Positions 1-9,871 of a stretch of 64,000 nucleotides of DNA are shown here, in pieces. Below the pieces are notes generated by a model, which had not been told where the DNA came from, ran no database searches, and saw only the letters and a list, made by a program, of their open reading frames with translations. The stretch covers positions 11,783 through 75,782 of the forward strand of contig JBBQHB010000015.1 of assembly GCA_038323575.1 (NCBI GenBank), in the 5' to 3' direction. Positions within the stretch are counted from its first letter, which is position 1, and the number at the start of each line of letters is the position of its first letter. The stretch comes from CAINVV01 sp038323575. GTDB taxonomy: Bacteria; Bacteroidota; Bacteroidia; Bacteroidales; Prolixibacteraceae. The translations under genes and the position numbers were made by a program.

Positions 1-3000
1 ACGAAGCATATCGTCAGAGAAAACAGCGTCAGGATTACTGAAAATACGACCCAGGAAGTGACGAACAAATTTATTTGTAATTCTATATCCAAGCAAACTA
101 GCGTTAATAACTTCTCCTTTATGGGTGAAATTTTCAATTTTTTCTAAGTATCCGTTTTTGATCAGGAATTTTGGATCTTGTTCTTCAACTCCCATCCTTG
201 AAACCAGCTCAGGCATTAGTAAACTGATGTCATGATCGATCTTGTATTTTGGGCCAACATAACCTGCCGCTGATGAAAAAGCTTCGTATCCTGTTATGAT
301 GTATGACAATAATGCATTGTTGAGGTCAGCCGATGGCAGCAGGTTGTTAAACGGACCTTTTGTCAATGCTCCTTCAGAACCAAAACCTGTTGTTGATGGC
401 GATTTCCCGGTGATGCTACAGATAAAATCTATAAATAACTCAGGCAGTTCCTGGTAATGAATCGGATTATAAACAGCCAATGGCGGCACGTTATTTTTCA
501 CTTCCGCCGGGTTGTTTCTTCTTCCCGGGAGTATTGCGTTTACAGGTAAATAAAGTGGTTTGTTTAAAGGAATTTTACGTTTGATGCGGGTACTGGTTTC
601 GGCAATGTATTTCTCGATAGGAGAAACCAAATCGGGACGAATCTGCAAATATCGTGGATTTGCAGATGGTACACCGTTTACCAAACGAGGTTCTGATGGA
701 ACAACCAAATATTTCGGGCTTTCAGACGCAAGGAAGTTGTTGATTAAATCCTTCACGGGTTGTGTATACAAATCAAATCCGATGGTGTCGTCTTGTATTT
801 CTTTCACCTTATCGCGGGTAAGCGGCTCGTAGTTTGAGAAAAAAGTATTTGGACCCGAAAGTTCTTTTTCTCCTTGTTTATCGTATCCTTTGTGCACACA
901 ATCGTCAGGACGCTGGAAAAGTCTCGACTCGCAGTTCGTTACCAATTTTACACTCCGGTTTTTATAAAGTGGATTTAAGTATTCCAGTTTGTCGGCTGGC
1001 AGGGTGATAGAAGCGGTGATGTCATCTTCCATTTGTACTTTTTGAGCCGCATAAAAATCCTGCCTTACCTGAAAAATCCTCCAGGAATTATCAAGGTCGT
1101 GCCCAATCCGCAGGTAATTCGAAATTAACTTCCGTCCATTAAATTTAAGTTCATTGCCTTGTCTTCCATTCACTTTGTCGACAGAGAAATATTCGCGCCA
1201 ATGTTGTCCCATTCTGGCGTGATACCTGCGTTTTACAATGTAAAGCATGTCTTTAATTCCTTGCGGAATGGTATCGAGCCATTGGTTGTATTCATCGGTA
1301 TATTCAGTGTCGGGTGTAAGTAGTTTTATTACAGAGCCGAGCGATCTGCTTGAGTCCAAAATTTGTCTTGATGCAATTTTTCTGTAATCGGCAGGAATTT
1401 TAAAGCGTTTAGAATAATCTTTGCCGATCAGTTTTTCAACTTCATCAAGGTCTTTTTGCATATCAGCTACGATAACAGAACCTTGAATCATGGCATCTAA
1501 AATCGATTTGGAAATTTCAGATTTTCCACCGCCTGAAACTGTGCAAGGTTTATGGCAGAAAGTTCCTTCGCCAACGGCCCCGGTCAAGTGCCACATGCTG
1601 CCGTTAAGGCGTTTGCGCATCTGAATTTTGTAGCCCGAAGGTAAAATGTATACATTTTGAGGCAGTAGTTTAATCGAATACTGATCCTTGTTTTTTTCCC
1701 AGGTTACCGATTGTTCGAATAAATTGAACCGGACATTCTCCGGCACATAAATGATGTTTTTGTAACTTTTATCAATAGCATAACCTTCGGGCTGCAAATC
1801 CATGATGTAGGAATACAGTTGTAAGATTTCTTTAAAGGTGGCATCCGGTGACAAAGACATACTGTCGTTGGCAAAATTTTCGCCCAAATCATAGCTTGGG
1901 AAAGCAATAGCACCGCCGGCATGTTCTTCTTCTGCCAATCCAAATAAGTTGGCAGAATAGCTAATTTGTGTTTTAACTTCTTTCTTGCAATAACCAAAAT
2001 AGTTGTCGGCAATGATGGTAATCACCACTCCACGCCCGTCACGTGCAGTAATTTTGAATGCCTTGCCATCGTTGTATTTTTCTTCAGGATCTCTCCAAAA
2101 CATGCCATCGCGGACTTGTCTTTCGGTCGCATCGTCGTAATGAGGAAGCCCCAAATCTTTTTTCTTAAGATGAATAAGGTGGGTGGCCATAATTACACAT
2201 CCGGTGTGACCGGTCCATGTTTCCGGATCAAGGGCTGCATCGTTTTCAGGCAGGTGCGGATCACCGGCATTTCCGAAAATAGATTCTACAAAATCGAGGT
2301 TACTGATCAGGTTGCCGGGAGCAAAGAAGCGCACTTCCATCGTTTTTTCAGGAATTACACCAGGAACTTCAGGAATGACAATCGGCCGCAACAATAAGCT
2401 GACAAATAATTCTGCTTTTTCTTCCTGATTAGCGGTAAAAGGTAAAATTTTCAGTTCGCTTGGCGGATTAAAAGCAGCTTCGAGTAATTTGGCAAAAGTG
2501 GCCTTGGGAACGGCCTTTTTATCGTCGGGAATTGGAAGCCCTCCTTCGCATATGTGGAACACTCCCTTGGTGGTTCGTTTATCTTCTTTCGGATTGTGCA
2601 ATATTCCCTGTGCCGCGCGGTACGTTCGAACTATGTCGGTTTCATAAATATCGGCATTGGGAGGCATCGACATCATTCGGGCCATACCATGATAATCAAG
2701 TACCAGTGTGTTCTGCGGTAACTCAACACTTTTCTCCCCTGGAACATCGCTCAGGTAATCATCAATAAAATCCTGGATCCTGGCTCCTACCGGCGATAGA
2801 TGTGTTGATAAAAGCCTGGCCTTTTCTTTAAAGTTATTTAATAGCGGAGTTACAATTTCCAAAAAATGTGCAGTACGTTCATCCTGAAAATAGGGATAAC
2901 CCAAAGCTGCCAATTTAAGGTTGATATATTGAATTAATTTCTTGTTGTTAACTGTGTCTTTGTTGGAATCGATTCCGACACCAAAGGTTTTTGAATTGGC

Positions 3001-3003
3001 CAT
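1..3003 (-). CDS. Phosphoenolpyruvate carboxykinase-like large protein, probably PPi-dependent (C-terminus outside window)
   Basis: An uninterrupted minus-strand reading frame starts at the ATG at 3003 and is still open at base 1, giving 1001 residues without a stop. Two stretches resemble PEPCK active sites. Around residues 337-361 there is GYCKKEVK followed by EEEHAGG, comparable to the Lys and His metal-binding region of GTP-PEPCK. At residues 490-495 SGGGKS resembles the PEPCK P-loop (ACGKTN in GTP enzymes). The size fits the PPi-type PEPCK (about 1,100-1,150 residues), which interconverts oxaloacetate plus PPi with PEP, CO2 and phosphate. GTP and ATP enzymes are only about 530-620 residues. 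The assignment rests on recalled motifs and length, so the family is likely but phosphoryl donor specificity is inferred. No signal peptide is visible, so it should be cytoplasmic. Confidence 0.68.
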   Translation of the reverse strand, partial: MANSKTFGVGIDSNKDTVNNKKLIQYINLKLAALGYPYFQDERTAHFLEIVTPLLNNFKEKARLLSTHLSPVGARIQDFIDDYLSDVPGEKSVELPQNTLVLDYHGMARMMSMPPNADIYETDIVRTYRAAQGILHNPKEDKRTTKGVFHICEGGLPIPDDKKAVPKATFAKLLEAAFNPPSELKILPFTANQEEKAELFVSLLLRPIVIPEVPGVIPEKTMEVRFFAPGNLISNLDFVESIFGNAGDPHLPENDAALDPETWTGHTGCVIMATHLIHLKKKDLGLPHYDDATERQVRDGMFWRDPEEKYNDGKAFKITARDGRGVVITIIADNYFGYCKKEVKTQISYSANLFGLAEEEHAGGAIAFPSYDLGENFANDSMSLSPDATFKEILQLYSYIMDLQPEGYAIDKSYKNIIYVPENVRFNLFEQSVTWEKNKDQYSIKLLPQNVYILPSGYKIQMRKRLNGSMWHLTGAVGEGTFCHKPCTVSGGGKSEISKSILDAMIQGSVIVADMQKDLDEVEKLIGKDYSKRFKIPADYRKIASRQILDSSRSLGSVIKLLTPDTEYTDEYNQWLDTIPQGIKDMLYIVKRRYHARMGQHWREYFSVDKVNGRQGNELKFNGRKLISNYLRIGHDLDNSWRIFQVRQDFYAAQKVQMEDDITASITLPADKLEYLNPLYKNRSVKLVTNCESRLFQRPDDCVHKGYDKQGEKELSGPNTFFSNYEPLTRDKVKEIQDDTIGFDLYTQPVKDLINNFLASESPKYLVVPSEPRLVNGVPSANPRYLQIRPDLVSPIEKYIAETSTRIKRKIPLNKPLYLPVNAILPGRRNNPAEVKNNVPPLAVYNPIHYQELPELFIDFICSITGKSPSTTGFGSEGALTKGPFNNLLPSADLNNALLSYIITGYEAFSSAAGYVGPKYKIDHDISLLMPELVSRMGVEEQDPKFLIKNGYLEKIENFTHKGEVINASLLGYRITNKFVRHFLGRIFSNPDAVFSDDMLR

Positions 3004-3377
3004 TTTCTAAATTTTTAATTTGATCAAAATTAATGAATGGTAAAAAGATTCATTGCTAATTTGATATTTCAGAACAATATTTGGCAATAAAATAATATTA
3101 CAAAACTCAATACCTTAACGGAATTCTGACTTAAAGGTTTCTGAATCAGCTTAATTTATTCCAAATACCAATAGTTTACTTTAAAATGCAAGGATTTAAA
3201 GTTGCCATTGGGTTTTCGCTTTTATTGAGTGAGTGAATAGGAACAAATAGATATCACATTTTTCGACATTTCGACCTCTCTAAATCACCTAGAAGGCGAG
3301 ATTTCAGATATTACCTTCAATCAATACTCAGGGCAAATCGAGGATCTTTCAAAAATCAACCGGAAGAGGCTTTATAC
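3004..3377. other. Intergenic region without recognisable gene
   Basis: This AT-rich stretch lies between the start of the PEPCK-like gene and the decayed 3' end of a beta-propeller gene. It must hold the PEPCK-like promoter, but I see no exact TAnnTTTG element at a convincing distance. Part of the right side may be decayed C-terminal sequence of the neighbouring pseudogene. Confidence 0.5.
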
Positions 3378-4241
3378 TTATATCCCTATGAATTCAGCTG
3401 GACTTGGCTCAATCAGGTACAAAGTCTTTTGTCCGTCGGTAGCCAGTATCAGTCAGTCGGCCAAAATCATACTGCCTTTGTTAAAATCAGGTGCACGCTT
3501 GGTTTTCCACATGATCTGACCATCCATTTTCATACAAACCAGGCCGTCGCGCCGGTTATTGGTTCCGTACTGGGCATAGAAATAACCGTTGTATAAGATT
3601 GGGGGCTTTGTTTGATCGCCAAATTCAACAGTTGTAAAAAGTTCTGTTGCTCCATAGGTGCCATCCGCCGTTTTTTCGACTTTTATCATTGTTGCTCCGA
3701 GTTCGTATCCACCTACAATAAGTAAATCCCCGTAAACCAAAGGACACTGGGCAATTGCCCAGGTTGGAATTTTTTCACCTCCGAAATCCTTCCAGACATT
3801 TTTATTCCAGACCGGCTTCCGGGTGTTGGTATCTATGCAATACAAATCGCCGCAAGGGCCGCACGAATAAACACAGATGCCATCCACAACCGGGACACTT
3901 CAAGACCCTGGATACCTGACAGATCCGGGAGCATTATATCCAAAATTCCAGCTTTCATTTCCGTTGGACAAGTCAAAACACCTCAGGTTGTCGCCAACCT
4001 TATCATCCCTGTCCAATAAATAGACTTTCCCATCTTTGACAACGGGACCGCCATATCCTAAGCACACCTCAACAGTCCACAGAACGTCCGGCCCATTCGC
4101 AGGCCAGGTGCGTATAATACCTTTCTGGTCCGAGGTACTGTTCCTATAGGATCCAAGATACTGGGGCCACTCATGTGCCTCAACATTGGTGATGATAATC
4201 ATTAAGACACCCAATGCAATAAACATCTTATTACGCTTCAT
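3378..4241 (-). pseudogene. PQQ-like beta-propeller protein, broken by two in-frame TGA codons
   Basis: The ATG at 4241 opens a secreted protein with a Lys-rich start, a hydrophobic signal segment and cleavage near VEA-HEW. Blade-like motifs follow (EWPQYLG, LLDRDDKVG, LRCFDL, LYCIDT), as in PQQ/BamB-like propeller proteins that often act on sugars. The frame is stopped by TGA at 3900-3902, yet the same frame continues with propeller sequence (VDGICVYSCGPCGDLYC). It is stopped again by TGA at 3453-3455 and continues for 24 family-like residues (LILATDG, LYLIEP) to TAA at 3378-3380. No frameshift is needed to join the parts. The total of about 288 codons is shorter than the roughly 400 typical of such proteins, so the C-terminus is also lost. 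This is a nonsense-type pseudogene unless the two bases are sequencing errors. Confidence 0.8.
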
Positions 4242-4297
4242 GTTATATTGCTTAATAATGGTGGAAGATTGACAAGACATTGCATTTGTTTAACCTC

Positions 4298-4960
4298 TTA
4301 TTCTTGATTAAAAAAATTTAACGCTGTCTCAAACGCTATCTTTTCGAAATCCTCTTTATCAATCCAATATTTTGATGTAATGATTTCTAGGGTATTTTCA
4401 CTTAGTTTTCTGTAATGCCAAATAACTTTTCCTGCATCATCAAAAGGTACCGTTCCTTCTATTTGATCAGCATAAAGCCGTACCACTAAACAATTTTTTG
4501 TTAATCCACCGCTTAAGGCTTTAATCAGTATCTCTTTGGTTATTTCAAATTCCAACTCCTCTGCCTGAAAACTTGCCGTTATTATAGTTGCTTCAGTATT
4601 AGGAAATCTCCCGTTATATGCTTTACGTAACAATTGATTGATATTAAAGATGTCAAAATGAAGAGCAGGGTCCGGGTATTCTTCAGCCACTCTATCTTTT
4701 AACATTTCATTGGATAAATTTTGGATTTGCCCTTCATTTAATTTGTCACTCAGTTTGTATTTTAATACAATTTCTGCAGCTTCAGTAGGTTCAAAATCTG
4801 AAATAGCCATAAACAAATACTCCAAAAGCTCGCTTGATTTAATTTGTTCCGCATCAGGAAAATCAAATTCCGATAGAAGATTTATATAATCCTTATTTTG
4901 CCAATAAAAATCCAATTCATTTACAGTCTTCAAATCGATTATCTTCATTTTTATTTTCAT
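4298..4960 (-). CDS. Hypothetical cytoplasmic protein (220 aa)
   Basis: I do not recognise a named family. The protein is acidic, with no signal peptide or membrane segment. It alternates helical stretches (EAAEIVLKYKL, LSNEMLKDRVAEEYPD) with a C-terminal half rich in beta-strand pattern (EATIITASFQAEELEF, KVIWHYRKLSENTLEII). I chose the ATG at 4960; an ATG at 4947 and upstream in-frame starts up to 5005 are alternatives, with no clear ribosome site to decide, which is common in Bacteroidota. It stands alone, 56 bp upstream of the start of the broken propeller gene on the same strand. Confidence 0.65.
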   Translation of the reverse strand: MKIKMKIIDLKTVNELDFYWQNKDYINLLSEFDFPDAEQIKSSELLEYLFMAISDFEPTEAAEIVLKYKLSDKLNEGQIQNLSNEMLKDRVAEEYPDPALHFDIFNINQLLRKAYNGRFPNTEATIITASFQAEELEFEITKEILIKALSGGLTKNCLVVRLYADQIEGTVPFDDAGKVIWHYRKLSENTLEIITSKYWIDKEDFEKIAFETALNFFNQE

Positions 4961-5188
4961 ATATCTTATAATTTTAATTGATGAAAGTGGCTCTGCATAA
5001 AGCATGAATGGCTGTTTCGGCGACTAAACCGTTACACGAAACCCAATTCCGGATATGGGGCTGAGTATCTCGGAGAGACGGTCAGCGCCACGACCTTTAT
5101 GCCTTGTTGCCAGACGATCTTTTTTCTTTTTTTTGTCATTTCAATGTTGTCTTGGTATCTTGGATGACCTTCTTGTTGAAATAAGTTG

Positions 5189-5638
5189 TCAGCTTGCTTT
5201 CAACCAGTTCTCAATAATAATTGCAACTGCGTCAACTGTCAGTATGGTCAGAAAGCCCAATTCTATTTTCAGTTTCACCTTGCTAATTATGCTTACTAAT
5301 ACGACAAGAAGTGCAAGGAATGGAGCCAAAACTGCGTTGCCGTGCCAATGGTTTAAAACCCATAGCCAGTAAGCGAAAATTAATACAGACATCAGGCAAA
5401 TTGTTATACGTGTCCCAGCTTTCTTTTCTTTGGCTGTCAGTCCATAAATGAAGGCAAGCGCAACAAAACCCATATAAATATAAAACCCGGGTGTCTGAAT
5501 GGTCTTGGATGGGAATAGTGCCAGTAATATGCCCACAATCATTCCCAGTGTAATAATAGTCGGGAATGTCTTTTTTGTCTTGATTGTCCAGTAAAGTGCA
5601 AAAGCTGCCCCCAGTCCTATGAGTATTTTTAAAATCAT
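5189..5638 (-). CDS. Small integral membrane protein (149 aa), function unknown
   Basis: The protein is almost entirely hydrophobic, with about five predicted membrane segments: residues 1-18, 26-43, 48-68, a fourth around 78-95 and a long one around 103-140. Short charged loops separate them (KTKK, TAKEKKAG, SKVKLK). There is no catalytic motif or family signature I can name. It begins at the ATG at 5638 and stands alone between two unrelated minus-strand genes with over 180 bp on each side. The continuous hydrophobic pattern makes a real gene likely. Confidence 0.6.
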   Translation of the reverse strand: MILKILIGLGAAFALYWTIKTKKTFPTIITLGMIVGILLALFPSKTIQTPGFYIYMGFVALAFIYGLTAKEKKAGTRITICLMSVLIFAYWLWVLNHWHGNAVLAPFLALLVVLVSIISKVKLKIELGFLTILTVDAVAIIIENWLKAS

Positions 5639-5846
5639 GTCTGCTCATTTTTTGTCGACCCTGACATTTTAATTGTTTGCTTACTTATATATACTCCAAT
5701 ACCATACTCAAGTTTCCAAATTGGGGGAATAAATGGAAGAAGGGTTGGTCTTTATTTTCGCAAAAACTATAGTGGGTTCCTCATTCAGGTGCAGATTTGA
5801 CTCTATCTAATGGGTTGCTATTTACAATCCCTCCCTCCTGTTTATT

Positions 5847-6863
5847 TCACGCCCAATTCCCGTCGCGATACCCCTTCTCCATCCAGGGCAAGTTTTCGTG
5901 GTTATAGAATGGGGTGAGCTGCAGTGCCAGCTCCTTCATCCGGGTTTCCTCCATGGGTTTAAAATTACGGAGGATCTCCAGGTTTTTTTTCACCACCTCC
6001 ATGCTGTCCATTCCGATCACCACACCATCGGGTCCTTTCAGCGACAAGGCATATCTTACCAGGTCGCCGGGGTCAAGACCTTTGACAGTTTCTTTCGGAC
6101 GGACAGCCTTAATCAGCATTACGCCCATGCCTTTTGCTTTGGCGGCGGGAATCACCTCTTCCTGGCGCAGCTGCGGGTCGGTGGACTGGTTGTAATGGTT
6201 CATGGCCATCAGCATGCTGTCGAAGATTCCTTTGCCGACCATCATCTTTAGCGCCGCGGCATTGGCATGACCCGAAAATCCGATAAAACGGGTAACCTTT
6301 TGCTCCTTCATCCTGGTAAGGATATCCAGCAAATTGCCTTTTTCACTGATTTTGGCCACATCCTCCTCTGACAGGACGTTATGTATTTTGAGCATATCAA
6401 GATGATCGGTCTTTAACCGTTTCAGACTCATTTCGATCTGGCGCATCGCTTCATCCGGATCGCGGCTGGTCACTTTGGTGGAGAGGAAAATTTCCTTGCG
6501 TCTGACACCGACCACCTCTCCTAACCGTTCTTCACTGATGACGCCGGTTTTCTGGTTCACATATGACCAAGCCGTATCCCAGTAATACAATCCGTTATCG
6601 AGCGCGTAGGAAAGGATGCGGTGAGCCTCTTCTGCTGTCTCTATGTTGCAAAACCGGCTGCCCAGACCAAAGGCCATGCGAGGAATCCTTTCACCGGTTT
6701 TACCCAGGATAGTGGTTGGCAAGTCTTTCGCATCGTAGGTAAATTCCCTTTTGGATACCGGGGAGATGGCAAAAATTGGCAAAATGCCCGATCCGGCTAC
6801 CAGCAACCCTGTGCCGATTGTCCCTTTGATAAATCTTCTGCGGGAGTGATCTGAGTTATCCAT
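5847..6863 (-). CDS. Aldo/keto reductase with Tat signal peptide
   Basis: This 338-residue protein starts with a twin-arginine signal (SRRRFIKG, residues 8-15, then a hydrophobic stretch), so it should be exported folded with its cofactor. The mature part has AKR hallmarks: WDTAWSYV near residue 95-102 with the catalytic Asp/Tyr region, STKVT with the catalytic Lys, and LDMLKIHNV with the His in the LD-x-x-x-x-H position. The family reduces carbonyls with NADPH, but the substrate is not readable. It lies 42 bp downstream of a Tat-signal Gfo/Idh/MocA oxidoreductase and probably shares its transcript, suggesting a periplasmic sugar or polyol redox role (inference). Confidence 0.88.
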   Translation of the reverse strand: MDNSDHSRRRFIKGTIGTGLLVAGSGILPIFAISPVSKREFTYDAKDLPTTILGKTGERIPRMAFGLGSRFCNIETAEEAHRILSYALDNGLYYWDTAWSYVNQKTGVISEERLGEVVGVRRKEIFLSTKVTSRDPDEAMRQIEMSLKRLKTDHLDMLKIHNVLSEEDVAKISEKGNLLDILTRMKEQKVTRFIGFSGHANAAALKMMVGKGIFDSMLMAMNHYNQSTDPQLRQEEVIPAAKAKGMGVMLIKAVRPKETVKGLDPGDLVRYALSLKGPDGVVIGMDSMEVVKKNLEILRNFKPMEETRMKELALQLTPFYNHENLPWMEKGYRDGNWA

Positions 6864-6905
6864 ATTATTTTGGTTGTATGATATTTAAACTAATCTTAAT
6901 TTTGA

Positions 6906-8261
6906 TTACACCTCCCATGGACTTCTATAGCTGCGTGTAAGCCATTTCGGGTCGCCTGTACCGCCAGTAAACTTGTACTTTGCCGGATCCCACTTGATAT
7001 TTGCATGGTTGTAATAACTTTGGTTCATTAGATGACAGCAGATTGCACTGTGTCCCCCAACCACCTCGCTGGTGATAGGCTTCTTCCGGCTTTTGACACA
7101 CTCCATGAAATCCTGGAAATGGTTGGTGCTGTTGTAAAGTTTGATCTTCGCATCCCGGAGAAAGGCATCCTCCGCTTTCTGAAGCTCCTTTGCAAGCGTG
7201 GTGGTCGGTGCGGCGGCTGTTGCATCTTTAGCTGCCTTGTTATCAGGCGCATATTCGGCAATAGTCTTGCCGTCCACTATCACGACGATCTTGCCCCGGT
7301 TAACCTTGACCTCCCCCTTCGAACCATAGAAATGGACGCCGAAACCTTCTTTGTGTTCTACATAAATGCCGTTGGCATAAATCAGCCTGCAGCCGCTTTT
7401 AGCCTTCTCATTTGCAGGTGGTATTACTTCTACCGGACCGCTGTGATCCATGCCAAGACCCCACTGCGCGATATCAAGGTGGTGTGCTCCCCAGTCACAG
7501 ACCATTCCGCCACCGTACTCTTTGTACGTCCGCCAATTTGGGAAATGGGTATGTACGCCCCGGGGGCTGAGAACTGAATTATAAGCCAGTTTTGGGGCCG
7601 GACCGCACCACATATCCCAATCCAAACCCGGTTCCATCGTTTCCTCCTGGAGATCGTAAGGAATACCAGGTCCGCCAAAACTACACTCCACATGGCTGAT
7701 TTTACCGATAACACCATTTTGCACCAATTCACATGCAATCCGGAATTCCTTGCTTGAGCGCTGCATTGAGCCTGTCTGAAGGACGCGTTTGTGCTTGCCA
7801 ACAGCCTTCATCACCTCCACTGCCTCGTGGATGTTGTGCGTCAGCGGTTTCTCGCAATAGACATCCTTTCCGGCACGAAGTGCGGCCAGTGTGGTAAATG
7901 CATGCCAATGATCGGGCGTGGCAATACACACTGCATCAATGTCTTTGCGCTTGATGATTTCGCGGAAATCTGAATAAGCAGCGCATTCGCTGTTTTTATA
8001 ATAATCATCCACCCGCTTTTTGGCATCGTTCCTACGTGTTGTATCCACATCGCAAACCGCGGCAACATGGGTGTCCGCCCGTACGATGAAATTTCTCAGC
8101 AGGCCCTGTGCCTGCTTGCCCATACCGATAAAACCCATTTTCAGTTTACTGTTTGGTTCAGATGGATCAGACCATGCTTCTGTTGGGAAAATAAACGGGG
8201 CAACTGCTGCAGAAACGGTCAGGTTCCGGAGAAAATTCCGGCGCGAATTTTGTGTTTTCAT
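6906..8261 (-). CDS. Gfo/Idh/MocA family oxidoreductase with Tat signal
   Basis: This 451-residue protein is an NAD(P)-dependent sugar or inositol dehydrogenase-like enzyme. The N-terminus carries a Tat-type signal (NSRRNFLRN, then a hydrophobic run ending near PTEAW). A Rossmann nucleotide site follows (GFIGMGKQAQG, residues 43-53), then the family signature CEKPLTH (EKP at 137-139), and DWGAHHLDIAQWG with the catalytic His/Asp pair. I chose the ATG at 8261 because the Tat signal begins there; a TTG at 8297 would overlap the upstream gene. It sits between a DUF362 gene (32 bp upstream) and the aldo/keto reductase, as a probable operon. Substrate unknown. Confidence 0.9.
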   Translation of the reverse strand: MKTQNSRRNFLRNLTVSAAVAPFIFPTEAWSDPSEPNSKLKMGFIGMGKQAQGLLRNFIVRADTHVAAVCDVDTTRRNDAKKRVDDYYKNSECAAYSDFREIIKRKDIDAVCIATPDHWHAFTTLAALRAGKDVYCEKPLTHNIHEAVEVMKAVGKHKRVLQTGSMQRSSKEFRIACELVQNGVIGKISHVECSFGGPGIPYDLQEETMEPGLDWDMWCGPAPKLAYNSVLSPRGVHTHFPNWRTYKEYGGGMVCDWGAHHLDIAQWGLGMDHSGPVEVIPPANEKAKSGCRLIYANGIYVEHKEGFGVHFYGSKGEVKVNRGKIVVIVDGKTIAEYAPDNKAAKDATAAAPTTTLAKELQKAEDAFLRDAKIKLYNSTNHFQDFMECVKSRKKPITSEVVGGHSAICCHLMNQSYYNHANIKWDPAKYKFTGGTGDPKWLTRSYRSPWEV

Positions 8262-8293
8262 TTTCAGTTTATGTATTTGGTTTTGTTGGCATT

Positions 8294-9871
8294 TCAATGT
8301 ACTTTTTGGTACACCAATTCAATTCCGTTGCCTGTTTTCAGGTTTCGTGAGTATTGCTTGTCGCGGGCATTGTTCCAGTGTTCGGTAACACCCAGGCTGG
8401 TCAGTTTTGTGCCGTCACGTTCCGGATCATAAACCGAGCCTGAAGGCGGATTGTTGGCCTGCGCCATCTCTTCCAGGTAATAGTCACTGTATTTCATGTC
8501 CGGGGCATCGGGCCATTCTGTGAGGGCAAAATCCAGGACTACCGAATCAACGGCAACGCCATCCTGCGAAGCAAAGAGGCTACACGGCCACTCATTGTTA
8601 AAAGGTGCCAGCGCCCATTTGTAAGCCGGAACCTGGTTCACAAATTTGTTGCCATAGACGCCGTCGATCAGGAACAGCATGGTTTTTTCCCCAAGGTCCT
8701 TGTGACCCATGAAATCGGGATAGACCGAATAGGTGCGCTTCCCTTCCCTGTTTTGGCTGAAACCGCTGCCGTGCGCGTTTTTACGCCAGTCGGTTTCGAT
8801 GTTGGTGCATCCGAAAAAGTTCTTTGCACAAAGCGTGACACCCTGGCTGACATGCCCTTTCATCAATGCCAGATTGATAACGTAGCTGGCCTCGACCATG
8901 CAGGAGGCAAGATTTTTGGTCATTTTCCCGAAATCTGCCGAGTATTGAAAACCGTTTTCAACAAAGTCTGCCTTCACGCGTCCGTCACCGCCGTCGTGGT
9001 CAACAAAATGCACTTTGGGGTAAACTGCATGGCACTTATCGAAAATGTTGTTGGTAATGAACCGGCTCGGATCGGCTACCGTGATCTTCTCCTCCGGCAC
9101 TCCGCCTTCCTTGATCAAACTGTTCAGCAATGAAAGGATTACCTGCGGATTGGCATTGATTTCGTTCGTGTTTTCATGAGCAGAGGTGTTGTTCTCGTTG
9201 ATTTTAACAGTAATTTTCTCTCCTGATTGGTACCCTTTGTCCTGGTTGTGTTTGGTTTTGTTGAAAAACCTGAACAGTTGATCCCATGCCTGTTTTTCAT
9301 TTTTCTTCTTTGTCAGGGTGCAAAGCGTCTGGGTAAAGAGCTTGTTGGTTTCTTCCTGGTTGTTGTACTTGTCGTCCCACCAGAATCCTGTTTTGCCGTC
9401 CCACGAAGCAATTTTGGGATTATGGCCCCAGGCTACCCTGCCGGGAAAATTTCCCCTGGCTTCTCCGAGCGGAATATTTGGCTTGTACCAGATGGCCAGG
9501 TTATCGGCTTTTGTTTCAATGGAGGATTGGGCAGTAAAGATCATGGCCCCACCAATTCCGACGGCCAGGAATAAAACTGCTGCCATATATCTGGCTTCTA
9601 CGAACTTAAGCCTGGCCGTTTTAAATGCAACTACAGATCCGGTAAAAGTCAGGATCCATATGACCATTCCAGACATCAGCGGCCAGGCTACCTGCATGCA
9701 GGGATAGGTTGCGCGAGACGGTTTCGGGATGACACGGACCAGGAACCAAACCGTAGCAAGAACTGAAATGAAGATGTAGACTATCTTCCCCGGGACTTTC
9801 ATTTTGCCGAGAAACTTCATTGTTCTTTTGATCCAGTCGGGAAGTTTGCGGAGTTTTGCTTCTGAAATCAT
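8294..9871 (-). CDS. DUF362 domain protein with N-terminal membrane anchor
   Basis: This 525-residue protein has three predicted membrane helices in the first 115 residues (about 29-47, 66-84 and 93-113). A large soluble domain follows with the DUF362 pattern: a region with KEGGVPEEKITVADPSR, then INLALMKGH and CAKNFFGCTNIE with two Cys. Members are often linked to metal or redox functions, but the biochemical role is unknown. It is the first gene of the minus-strand group with the Gfo/Idh enzyme and aldo/keto reductase. The start at 9871 fits the short cytoplasmic N-terminus rich in Lys before the first helix. Confidence 0.8.
   Translation of the reverse strand: MISEAKLRKLPDWIKRTMKFLGKMKVPGKIVYIFISVLATVWFLVRVIPKPSRATYPCMQVAWPLMSGMVIWILTFTGSVVAFKTARLKFVEARYMAAVLFLAVGIGGAMIFTAQSSIETKADNLAIWYKPNIPLGEARGNFPGRVAWGHNPKIASWDGKTGFWWDDKYNNQEETNKLFTQTLCTLTKKKNEKQAWDQLFRFFNKTKHNQDKGYQSGEKITVKINENNTSAHENTNEINANPQVILSLLNSLIKEGGVPEEKITVADPSRFITNNIFDKCHAVYPKVHFVDHDGGDGRVKADFVENGFQYSADFGKMTKNLASCMVEASYVINLALMKGHVSQGVTLCAKNFFGCTNIETDWRKNAHGSGFSQNREGKRTYSVYPDFMGHKDLGEKTMLFLIDGVYGNKFVNQVPAYKWALAPFNNEWPCSLFASQDGVAVDSVVLDFALTEWPDAPDMKYSDYYLEEMAQANNPPSGSVYDPERDGTKLTSLGVTEHWNNARDKQYSRNLKTGNGIELVYQKVH

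Noticed and set aside
3378..4241. TGA recoding as a sense codon
   Set aside because: Many intact genes here end in TGA (for example DUF2851, the esterase and porU), so the in-frame TGA codons are better read as nonsense mutations or errors.
5055..5372. Plus-strand frame overlapping the small membrane protein
   Set aside because: The minus-strand frame has continuous membrane helices; the plus frame has a disordered, Ser- and Phe-rich composition.
7032..7577. Long plus-strand frame inside the Gfo/Idh gene
   Set aside because: It is antisense to a gene with clear family motifs, so it is a shadow frame.
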